The position numbers were made by a program, and so were the translations under genes. 35,431 nucleotides of DNA from Planctomycetaceae bacterium. GTDB lineage: Bacteria; Planctomycetota; Planctomycetia; Pirellulales; Pirellulaceae. The notes beneath the pieces were generated by a model. The model was not told the origin of the DNA. It was given only the letters and a program-made list of their open reading frames with translations, and did not search any database. The stretch spans positions 1 to 35,431 of the forward strand of contig WFWZ01000378.1 of the NCBI GenBank assembly GCA_015490875.1, in the 5' to 3' direction. The stretch's first letter is position 1, and every line of letters starts with the position of its first letter. Of the stretch, positions 1-9,800 are shown in pieces.

Positions 1-76
1 GCCGCTGGACTGGGAGCGTCCGCATTGTGCGGCGGCGGCGACAGCCGCACTTCACGGCGAGCTTTTGGACGCAGTC

Positions 77-123
77 GCCCGCTCGTGACTTGCTATCTTG
101 CAAGCTGGTTGGGCGTTTTTTTT
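77..123 (+). terminator. Terminator-like hairpin with T tract
   Basis: An inner stem CTTGC (89-93) / GCAAG (100-104) with a 6-nt loop lies inside an outer GCCC (77-80) / GGGC (111-114) pairing. Eight consecutive T residues follow at 116-123. The arrangement fits an intrinsic terminator on the plus strand for a gene left of the window. The stem has an unpaired interior loop, so it is weaker than a classical terminator. Confidence 0.35.
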
Positions 124-144
124 GACTCGGTTTTTGCCGCCTCC

Positions 145-176
145 TTGTTCCGTTTCGGTGTAAACCGGCTTAAAAT
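145..176 (+). promoter_or_regulatory. Weak promoter candidate for the giant-protein operon
   Basis: TAAAAT (171-176) resembles a -10 hexamer. The best -35 candidate, TTGTTC (145-150), has a long 20-bp spacer. A better -35 sequence, TTGACT at 122-127, is too far away to pair with it. This is the only A+T-rich spot in the leader, hence the low-confidence call. Confidence 0.22.
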
Positions 177-506
177 AGAAGTCGGGTGGTCCCGAAGCCG
201 GAGGAGGACGTCGCCGCGTGCATCGACGGGGTGTGGGCCACCGGAAAGTTGGCAGCGTCTTCGACGGAGTCGAGAGGGTTGCTTGGACTCATCGAAGCCG
301 TCTCGTCGGCCGCACCTTGGGGACTCGTCTTGGCGGCGGACGAACGGAACAGAGAACGTGGGTTGGCGCGCGGCCGGTAGCTCCTCGCGAAGTCGTGGAG
401 GGTCTATCGGCATTGGTGGGACTTCCGGGTGACTGGGGGTTCCGATCGGCACGCTGGGCCACCGAGGCAGGGGAGATCCCCGGCACCAGGGAGTTTGGTA
501 AGCGAC

Positions 507-3500
507 GTGAGCCAGGGCGGGTCGAAATTGGTCGTCTTTGTGGGGCTGGCGCTGATGTGTGCCGGCGGAGGGATCCGTCTGGCTGCTCAAGATCCGCCCT
601 CTTCCCCACCGTCTTCGGTTCCTCAGGTTCGAGCGTTACCGTTTCCGGTCTATTTGAAGCGGAACGAGGATGGGGAGTTGGTCCTGGTCCCCGACTTTTC
701 TCTTGAGGAGTACCTTCGGCTGTTTGACAAGGCGGTCGGAGGCGAGGGCCCTCGGCCGAAGGGGTACGGGATCCGGGAGCTGGAGGTGCGAGGTGAAGTA
801 CTTCAGAGAGCGGCCCGCCTGAAGGTGCGTGTGGTGATCGAGCGTCCAGCGGCGGTGGGAGAAGCCGAGAATTCAAAGCGTTGGTTGTCCGTGCCTTTGC
901 GTATGGGACAAGCGGCGATGGTCGAGTCGCCGACATTCCAGGGTGAAGGACGCAAGTTCGTGACGTATGACTTGGAACGCCGCACGTATCTGCTCTGGTT
1001 CGCCGCGCCGCCAGGCACCCGTCATGAAGTGGAGGGTACCTTCGTCGTCCCCGTCGTTTCGACGGAGGGGGGAGGTTCCCTGAGCGTGGCACTCCCCGAA
1101 GCTACGATCAGCCGATGGCACGTCGACGTGCCGGGGCGGCTCGCAGAGGTTACGCTGCAAGGCGGAACGGGGGGAGTCGTCTCGTTGGGGGCATATCGCG
1201 ACGGAAAAACCCAGACGCAAGGGGAGGGCCTTCGAGGGGACACGAAGATTGTATGGAAACGAGTCCATGAGACCAAAGCGGCTCGGACCGGAATCGACGT
1301 CGACGGAACGATCCGGATCGACATCTCGGGGCCTCGCCAAGTGACGAGCGAAGCCCATTTCGCGGTGCGGCCGGTGGAGGGGGAGCTCTCTGAAGTCGAA
1401 CTTCGTTTGCCGCCGGGGATGGCATTTCGTCCGGTGGCGGACGCGTTTTTTGAGTACACGATTCGGGAACGGAATGGGAAGGAAGGGCACCTGGTCGCCG
1501 TCCGGCCTCGCGGGGATCGCCCGCCCGAAGGAGAATGGCAGGTGCGAGTGAGTTGCGAGTGGGCGGGAGACGAGAGTGGCGACGCGAGCGCCGCGTGGCA
1601 GCCGGCACGCTTTGAGATCGTCGGGGCGGTGCGTCACCGAGGCGTGATTCACTGTACGGTCCACGGGCAATGGTCGGTGATCCCCGAGGTGGGGCCTCGC
1701 GTGGTACGCATCCCCGACCGCCCCCTCAGCTTTCGCTACTATGCCCAACCGCCTGAATTGACGTTGACCGTCCGGCGACGGTTGGCTCGCGGCCGTGTTC
1801 AACCCGACCATCGGGTCCGCGTCTACCGTGACCGACTCGAATTGCGCTCAAGGTTACACTACCGCTTCGCGGGTGTTCCTCCGGCCCGACTTCCCATTCG
1901 CGGTGGCGACTGGGAGTTGGTTGATGTCCAACTCGATGGCGAACCACTCCCCGAGGCTCCACAGGTGTCGGCAGGGGGGCAGGTTGAGATTGCACTTCCG
2001 GCAGACGGCGGAGCTGCCACGGGCGTCGAACTTGAGTTGACGTGGAAGAAACCGCTGGGCGAAGCTCAGCGAGAGGGTCGGGATCCCGTCGTCTTCGTGG
2101 TGCCTCGACCGGAACCGCCCCCGGAAGGCGCCGTTTTTGTGGCTCCCGGGGAGTTGCGAGTCGAGACGGCGTCCGACGTGCAGCTGGTGCCGCTGGCGGC
2201 CGAGCTGCGTGGCTTGGCATTGGATGCGACCCGTGGCGGGGGGGAGTCGGAGGCGAGTGCCGAGGTGATTCGGCTGCGTGAGCAAGGGGGCGGAGACTTG
2301 GGACGCTTCGCCGGCATGCTGTTGGTCCATGATCGCCAAGTGGAGGTCGACGAGGAGGTGGCCGTGTCGGGCCAAGGACCGCGGCTGGAGTGGACTCAGT
2401 TTCTGAGTTACCACGTTCGGTATCAGCCTGGCATTCGGTTGCGCTTGGCGGTGCCTCCCGTCTTGTCCGACGACGACCTGGGGCGACTCGAATGCATGGT
2501 GTGGCAAGACGCGGAGGGTCGACCGGCGTGGGGATCGGGTGAGGCGCGTTTGGACGTCGCTCGCGTCGCGGCTCCCGCGGAAGGTTGGCCGGACGGATGG
2601 CGCGTGATCGAGATCGTGTTGCCACGGGTCGAGCTTGGGCACTTTGTGATCGGGTTGCGCCTGGAACTACCTGCTCCCGACGACCCCGATCGTTCGGGGA
2701 CCTGGGAGGTCCCTTGGTGCGTGCCGGTCGACGTCGATGAGACGCAAGCGCGACGGCGAGGGGCGGTGCTGGCGGTGCAGCTAGGAGGACGTTCTTGCTC
2801 GGTGCTTCCGGTCGAGCAGTGGCAGCCGGTCCCGGATGGGGATGGACTTCAACAGTTCGAGACTTCCTTGCCGGTGGTGGACGGTCACGTGACGATTCAG
2901 TTCGCTTCGGCTGCTTCTGGAGATTCCGCCGATGTTGGGATCGAGCGTCAATGGGTGCAAACGTGGCTGACACAGACTCGTCGCCGAGATCGGGTGGTCT
3001 GGCGGGTCGTGAGTCAGCGACGCGAACTGCGAGTCGAACTACCTCAAGGCGTGGATGCCAAGGAAGCTGACGTACATTGGGTGATCAATGGAGAAGCCCG
3101 GTCGGCCCCGCATCGTCGGTCGGGGCGGATATGGGAGGTCCCTTTGGCGCAGGAAGATCTGGGGCGTCCGCTCGTCGTCGAGGTGTGGTATAGCTTTCCC
3201 GGTCGCCCTCCCACCGGTCGGCTTGAGTTGACCTGTGCCCAGCTCGTCGGGGCCCATGCCCCTTCGCGAAGCTACTGGCAGGTCATCACTCCGTTGCGCG
3301 AGCACCTATGGAAGGTCGGCGGTGACTGGGTGGCCGAATTGCGCTGGGAACGATGGGGAGAGTTGTTATGGCGGCGTGTCTGGCCTGCGCAGCCATCGCT
3401 GGAAAGCTGGGTGGGTGGATCTCACCAGGCACCGCTTCCTGCCACCGTGCACGCATACACGTTTTCGTCACTGGGAGCACCACAGAAGTTGCCATTGGTT

Positions 3501-3872
3501 ACGGTACGCCGAGCCTGGATGGTGGGCGGAGCGTCCGGAGTTGTGCTCCTGATCGGGTGGCTGATTACCTCTGTGACATGGATGCGTCATCCACGCACGT
3601 TGGCGCTTCTCGGGACCGCGCTCATCGCCGTTTCGTTGCTGATTCCCTTGCTTGCTTTCGAGCTGGCACAGGCCGCCCTGGTCGGCGTTGCCGCCTGCTG
3701 GTTGGCTTGGGCGATCGACTGGCTGATCCGTCGTCCTCAAGCGCGACGGCCCAGCAGCGTGATCTTGGAACCACCTTCCGGCCAGAGCCGGGTTGTCCCG
3801 GTCGAATCGCCGGGGACTACCTTGACCGCGCCCGCGATGGCTCGCGAGTCCTCTGTCGAATCGTTAGGGTGA
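507..3872 (+). CDS. Giant exported membrane-anchored protein, planctomycete type
   Basis: This is a protein of about 1121 residues with no enzymatic motif that I recognise. Starting at GTG 507 places a signal peptide at the very N terminus (KLVVFVGLALMCAGG, then cleavage near LAAQ). A GTG at 429 is also in frame but would add an improbable 26-residue n-region; neither start has an ideal ribosome-binding site. The body is beta-rich and full of Val, Arg, Glu and Trp. It includes a VPLRMGQAAM segment and a later LSVALPEATISRWHVDVPG segment. Three hydrophobic helices near residues 1025-1085 precede a Pro/Ser-rich tail. The protein should therefore be secreted across the inner membrane with most of its mass outside. 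The next gene starts 4 bp after this stop, so the two are probably translated together. Function is unknown; an envelope or cell-surface role is inferred. Confidence 0.85.
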   Translation: MSQGGSKLVVFVGLALMCAGGGIRLAAQDPPSSPPSSVPQVRALPFPVYLKRNEDGELVLVPDFSLEEYLRLFDKAVGGEGPRPKGYGIRELEVRGEVLQRAARLKVRVVIERPAAVGEAENSKRWLSVPLRMGQAAMVESPTFQGEGRKFVTYDLERRTYLLWFAAPPGTRHEVEGTFVVPVVSTEGGGSLSVALPEATISRWHVDVPGRLAEVTLQGGTGGVVSLGAYRDGKTQTQGEGLRGDTKIVWKRVHETKAARTGIDVDGTIRIDISGPRQVTSEAHFAVRPVEGELSEVELRLPPGMAFRPVADAFFEYTIRERNGKEGHLVAVRPRGDRPPEGEWQVRVSCEWAGDESGDASAAWQPARFEIVGAVRHRGVIHCTVHGQWSVIPEVGPRVVRIPDRPLSFRYYAQPPELTLTVRRRLARGRVQPDHRVRVYRDRLELRSRLHYRFAGVPPARLPIRGGDWELVDVQLDGEPLPEAPQVSAGGQVEIALPADGGAATGVELELTWKKPLGEAQREGRDPVVFVVPRPEPPPEGAVFVAPGELRVETASDVQLVPLAAELRGLALDATRGGGESEASAEVIRLREQGGGDLGRFAGMLLVHDRQVEVDEEVAVSGQGPRLEWTQFLSYHVRYQPGIRLRLAVPPVLSDDDLGRLECMVWQDAEGRPAWGSGEARLDVARVAAPAEGWPDGWRVIEIVLPRVELGHFVIGLRLELPAPDDPDRSGTWEVPWCVPVDVDETQARRRGAVLAVQLGGRSCSVLPVEQWQPVPDGDGLQQFETSLPVVDGHVTIQFASAASGDSADVGIERQWVQTWLTQTRRRDRVVWRVVSQRRELRVELPQGVDAKEADVHWVINGEARSAPHRRSGRIWEVPLAQEDLGRPLVVEVWYSFPGRPPTGRLELTCAQLVGAHAPSRSYWQVITPLREHLWKVGGDWVAELRWERWGELLWRRVWPAQPSLESWVGGSHQAPLPATVHAYTFSSLGAPQKLPLVTVRRAWMVGGASGVVLLIGWLITSVTWMRHPRTLALLGTALIAVSLLIPLLAFELAQAALVGVAACWLAWAIDWLIRRPQARRPSSVILEPPSGQSRVVPVESPGTTLTAPAMARESSVESLG

Positions 3873-3876
3873 GTCG

Positions 3877-6800
3877 ATGTGTGGCGCGACCGACCGACCA
3901 AACGCCAACAGCCTCCTCCGAACTCTCGCGGTGCTGGGAGTGCTCTTGGGGATGGCGGATGGCATCGCTTGGGGACAGCAAGGCCAGTCGGAGGCTCCGT
4001 CGCAACTCAAATACTTTCGGCTGCTCGTTCCGAGGAAAGAGGTGGCGAAGGTTGCGACTCGCCACCTCCCGATGGAACGCGACGTGCTGCAAGCCAAGTT
4101 GAAGGCGTGGTCCGAGCGGCAGGCCGAGGCCGGAGTTCCCGTCGTGCGACTCGAGAAGGCCGACTATCGGTTTCATTTCGACGGTCGGGATCTTGTGGGC
4201 GAAGCGCGATGGACATTCGCCGCCGAAGGCGCCATGCCGGCTTGGGTTCCGCTGCAGCCGATGCGACTGGCGCTGCGCCAGTGCACGTGGGAGACCGGTG
4301 GCGCCCCGGGAGCGCCCGAGATGGCGCTGGCCGGAGTGAACGACCGCGGGGAATTCGGGGTGGTGGTGGACCGAGCCGGAGTGGTCGTGGCGAGCGCCTC
4401 GGTCGCCGGCGAGGTTCTCGGGGAAGAGATGATCCGATATCACCTCGAGCTGCCCGCTTGCCCGGCCACCAGCGTGGAAGTGGCGTTGCCGAGCGGGTGG
4501 CAGGTTCGCAACGCACCGTCCGAACTTGTCTCGCAAATGGATGCGGCTCGAGCGCTCGGTTTCAACGAGCCGGGAACTGAGGGGGGAGACCCCACGCCCC
4601 GAGGGGTCGGCGAGCGGCCATGGCGCACATCGAAGTGGCGGACGGCCGGCGGTCCACTCGAGATCGTTCTCGAGCGGACCGATGACGTGTCGGGCGGGGC
4701 CATCGCTTCCTTCGAGCAGAAGTCGCTCTATGCTTTGACGCTGGGGGGCATCGAATGGCAAACCGAGTGGTCCTTGCGAGTGGATCGCCCCAGTCTGCGT
4801 ACAACCATCCTACGTGTTCCCGACAGTGTCTCGGTACTGGAAGTCAAAAGTGGTGCCACCAACTTGTCATGGGTCTGGCGTCAGGAAAACGAGACGAATG
4901 GACGGCAACTGCTCATCCACTGGCCCGACCACTCTGCCGGTTTGCGCCGGTTGCAGGTTTCGGGAATCGCCCCGTTACCTTTAGGCAAGCACACCACGCT
5001 GCCGATCCTCCAACTCGTGGCATCCGGCTGGCAGCAGCATCTCCTCACCGTGCAGCTCGATCCGCGACTTCAGCTGAGTCACCTCGCCACGCAAGGATGC
5101 GTTCGAGCGGCGGAGGTGGATGGGGGACGAGCGACGGAGACATTCGAACGACTTCCCTTTGTCGCGGAATCGGAGGAAGGAACGGTCGAATTTGCCGTGG
5201 CTCTCCGCGAAGTAAAACTCGAGGCAGACGCGGCGACCCACCTGCTCATTCGGCGCACCGGCCTGCAGGGAACGTTCCGAGTGAGGGTGGAGGCGACGGA
5301 AGGCGAGGTCGATACACTGCCGCTCGAAGTCGCCGCACCGTGGCGTGTCGATTCGATCGATTGCGATCCCCCTGAGCGACTTGAGGCGGCAGAGGTCGTT
5401 GTGAACGACGGGAAACGTTGGCGAGCCACGTTGCGGCTTCGAGAGCCGATCACGCGTGGCTCCCCTTTGGAGATCACCCTGCATGCCCATCATCCTCCTG
5501 CAGAAAAACTTGCGGCTGCGACCTTTCGGCCATTGTTGCTCGAGAGTGCCTCGACACGCCGTTGGGTGGCCGTCGACTGGGAGGAGGGGTTGGCTTTGCA
5601 ACTGATCGGCGACAGCGAGGTGCAACGCGTGTCCCGATCGGATTTCACCGCCGCTCAGGAAGCACTCCTGCCGGCGCCGCGCTACGGTCTCATTTTCCGC
5701 GATGATCACGGTGCCGACCGTTTCGAAATGCATGTGGCTCCCGGCACGCCTCGGTACGAGGCGACCACGCTGGTGGAAGCGACGGCACGGCCGGGCATCC
5801 TGGAAGAACATTTTCGCATCCAGTGCCGGCCGACCGATGCGTCCATGTCGCGATTACGACTCCGCGTGAGTTCCTCGACAGGAGCGGCCATCGCTTGGCG
5901 CGTCGTGTCCCCATCGGATGTCACGCTCACCGCTCGCCATCTGGAAGCGGAGCCTTCGGGAGACAAGTCTTCGGACATGCCGCGGACTGAAGAATGGGAA
6001 CTCCTGTTTGGACGCGACGTTTCCGAGGTAGTCGTTTTAGAAGGGACGCTCGAGCGGCCGCTCGAGGGCCCCTGTCTGGCCACGTTAGTCTATTTGCCGC
6101 ATGCCGTTTCGCAGCAGGCTCAGTGGGCGTTGCATGCCGAGGAGGGCGTGCGCGTCGGGATCCAGCCGACAGCGGTCCGATCGATCCCGCTTCCGCCAGC
6201 CGAGGGCTCGCATCGCTCACTCGTGGCCTGGTTCGGTTACAGCGGAGCAGGAGAAGCGAAAATCGCACTAAGGCCTCTGCCCGACCCGCAACCGGTCGTC
6301 TGTTGGGCGGCCCGTTCGCAGACGCTGTCGTCATTCGACTTGAATGGAGCAGCGCGCCACCAAACCCGCTTCTTTTTGGTCAATCAGGGTCGACCGACCG
6401 TGCAACTCCGTTTGCCCAAGAACGCGAAAGTCGGAACGCTGGGAATACGCATCCATGGCAAAGCCGCTGATTGGCGTTGGGGCGAAGAGGCCGACAAGAT
6501 TATCGTGGCGTTGCCGCAAGAGGCCCGCGGTGCCGTCCTGGATGTCGATCTGAGGACAGGGGGGCCGAGGGCTCGATGGTGGGCAAGACTCCAGCCGGTG
6601 GTACCGGAAATCGATGTCCCCGTGTTAGCGCATCGGTGGTGCGTCTCCCTTCCGGGGGCCTGGTGCCTGACGATTCCAACAAGCCAGCGACGCCCGCGCT
6701 CGGAGGGAACATCTGCACGAATTGGCGGTCCGCGTTGGCCGTCGTCCGATCTGCAACCAGCATCGCTGGAGACACTTCAGGCTGCACTCGATCGCTTGGT

Positions 6801-9800
6801 TTCTCAGGAACGACTGGAAGAACCGACTTGGGGAGAGTGGCTTGAGGCAGCGGCGCGTATCATGGGCGCAGGTACCGACCGATCGGTGTGGGTTGCCGAG
6901 CCGAGCTTGCGCATGCGCGGACTCGTGGCGGCCACTCCGCTATGGAAGGCCGGTGAGGGACCACGTCGAGCATCTGAGTTGCTCCGGGAGTACTCCCTGA
7001 CCTGGTTGGTCTTTCCCGAGGGACACGTGTTAGGGCCAGCCGAGTGGTCCGATTGGACAGAGACTGGTACGGCCAGCATGGCGACGTGGGTGCCTCTGGA
7101 GGCGTGGACTGCCGAGCCGCCGGTTGCCGCACTCCCTTGGGAGCGGACCGATCTGGGGGGGCCTACCGGGGACTCGGGGGAAGGCCGCGTGGTGACCGGC
7201 GCATCGGTGTGGGGTGTCCATCGTGGGGTGTGGGCGGCAGGACATGTTGCCCTTTGGGCGCTGCTGGCGTCGGGGATTGTCTGGACGAGCCGCGGACGCT
7301 GGCTGGTGTGGTGGTTTTGGACGGTCGGCGCAGCTCTTTGGGCGGCTCTTTGGCCGGTCTTGTGGGGACCTTGGGGGCTGCTCCCTCTGGCAGCCGCGTT
7401 GGCCGGAGGCGCCTGGATGGCGGTCCTGTCGAGTCGATCGCCGCTCGAGGAGGCCGATGCTCCCACCGGCAGCACCGTGGCTGCAAAAGCTGTTGCGATG
7501 GCGGGTTGGGTGGTGCTTGCCGGGATGGTCTTGTGGCGAGGCTCGATCGTTGTCGGGGCGGATGGAGTGCCTTCCGCGTGGGCCATCGTCGTTCCCGTCG
7601 ACGACCAGGGAAAACCGGTGGGTGAGTATGACTATGTTCCGCGGGCACTCTACGAATTACTGGTCCGAGACTCGCAGCGTCCGTTGAAGGCACCACGGGG
7701 ATGGATGGTGGAGCGAGCGGTTCACCACGCGAGCGGCTTTCAGCGCGGGGGCGTGGCTCAATTGGGCAACTGGCTTTCGGAGTATTGGTTTCATGTGATC
7801 GACGCGCAGCGCGAGGTGACGATTCCGGTACCGCCGCTACCTGTTAAGCGCGTGGTGGCCGAGTCGGGTGGTGTGCCAGTGGACCTTCGGTGGCAAGTGA
7901 TCGGCGACCAGGTTCACTTCCGTTTTCCGTCGGCGGGAGAAGTCACCGTGCGGGTCGAGTGTGGTGCCGAAGCGGCGGGGGAGGTAAGCGGGACGTGGGA
8001 CGTACGCGTGTTGCCGGCCGCCCGAAGCCTCCTGCGGCTCGCATGGTCAATGGACTCGAGCTGGTCGGTCGACGGAGCCATAGGGCGCCTGCAGCCATCG
8101 GCGGACGGAACCGGCCTCGAGGCCGACCTCGGGAGCACGGATCGAGTGGTGTTGCGAGGAAGCGTTCCGAAACGGGACGACCTGGCTTCGGCAGAACCGA
8201 TACCGGTGCGCGACCGATGGTGGCTCCACATTCATCCCGATTCGGTGGTCGTCGAATACCTCCTGGAGTCTGAGGAGGGCCTTCCCGAGCAGTTTCATCT
8301 CGATGTGGACGCCTCGCTGCAACCTCTGGTCCTGCGAAGCGGCGGTTACTCGGTCACCCTGGAAAAACGGGATGCCACCACGGCTCGAGTAGGACTTTCG
8401 CTACGGGGAGGGGCAGAACGACCGAACAAGGTGGCGTTGAGATTCTTGTGGCGAGGTCGGCAAGGAGTTGGCCGATTCCGGCTCCCCCACATCGTCCCTC
8501 GTGGCATGGAAGTCACCGAGCGCACGGCTGCTGTCGATGCTGACGCATCGTTGTCACTCACGTTTCTCGAGGCTTCGGGAACGGACGTCGATCCGGCCGT
8601 GTTCGCTCAGGCATGGGGCAGTGCGGACGTGGCTCCTCCGCGACGCGTGTTGCGCGGAACTCCCGCGAGTCTCTCCTTCGAGGCGGCAACTCGCTTGGAA
8701 CCTCCGTCTCCCCACGTAACGCCCATCTGGTCGGTACACGTCAGCGACGGGCGGCTGGAATGGACGCTCGAACTCGATTGGCAAGTGGCGCACGGGCGGG
8801 TCTGGCGCCATCTCCTTCAGATGTCTCCGGGAGCCGTTGTCCAGAGGGTCATCTGGAGGGACCGGAGCGACTCCAAACCCCTTCCGTTTGTCCACGAAAA
8901 AGACGGCAGTCTGTCGATCTGGATGCCTGGGGCCGTGCCGGCTCGCTACACGATGCGCATCGATGGATTCACACTCTGGCGTCGCGCGAAACATGGGCGC
9001 CGAGTTCCCCTGCCTCACGCCCGTTTCCCCCATGCCTCGGTGGCGTCCACCGTCTATCGTTTATGGCGAGACGACGAAGTGCTGGTTGTGCCCGGCGGTA
9101 TGGAACCCTTGAAGGGAACGCTTGAACCCGCTTGGGAAGAGAAACCGAACGGCTCGTGGTGGATCGGAAGTTACCGAACGACCGAAGGTGCTCGAGGATC
9201 GTTGGCCGTTCGTCCCAACCGTCCTCGCGTCCGCGGCTGGCTGGTCACTCATCCTTTTCGTGAGAACGAAGGATGGTATCTGGAAATCGTCTACGGCGTG
9301 ACGCTGATCAACGCGGGCGCGGCGCAACTCGATTCCCTCCGCCTGGACGTACCGGCGACGTGGAAACGGATGGAACAGCTGAGCGACGGAGTGCACGCGG
9401 AGTTCCAAGCGGCGCCCGATGCGGCGCGACAACGTCTTGTGTTGACGCCTCGCGAACCGATCTCGCACGCACGGATAGCACGTTTCGTCGTGCCATTGGC
9501 GTTCGATGAATCGGAGCGAATGACGCTTCCAGAAGTGGTTCCACTCGATGACGCCAACATCCAACGTTACGTCGTGCTGCCGCGGCGCATTGGGGAGGCT
9601 CGCTTGAGCTGGATTACGCAGGGGGTCTTCCGCCGCAGTCTTCCGTCTTGGGTAGCCCAGCAATGGAAGCCGCCCGCCGAAGCGACCGTCTTCCGGGTCG
9701 TGCGAGGAAGTCGGCCCACGGTGGTGCTCGACCGGGTCCGCCAGCGACAAGGCAAAGCGGAAGTGTGGCTGGCCGACCTCCTGGCCCTGCGAGACCGTCG

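Larger units (their letters stand above)
1..428. other. Non-coding leader upstream of the giant-protein operon
   Basis: I see no credible gene here. The open frames on both strands are arginine-, serine- and proline-rich, as expected of GC-rich shadow frames, and they overlap each other. The stretch holds a hairpin followed by eight T residues near 77-123, which could end transcription of a gene lying left of the window. An A+T-rich hexamer at 171-176 could be a -10 element for the downstream operon. If translation starts at 507 rather than 429, the leader is about 500 bases long. Confidence 0.5.

Noticed and set aside
122-127. TTGACT as a -35 element
   Set aside because: Five of six matches, but no -10 hexamer occurs 15-19 bp downstream.
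25-432. Possible small gene at the left edge
   Set aside because: The product is rich in Arg, Ser and Gly, overlaps a terminator-like hairpin, and competes with frames on both strands; no ribosome-binding site.
1726-2973. Long open frame (415 codons) on the minus strand inside the first giant gene
   Set aside because: It is Arg/Pro-rich with no recognisable motif, and lies wholly inside a real gene with a strong signal peptide and membrane segments; a shadow of GC-rich codon usage.
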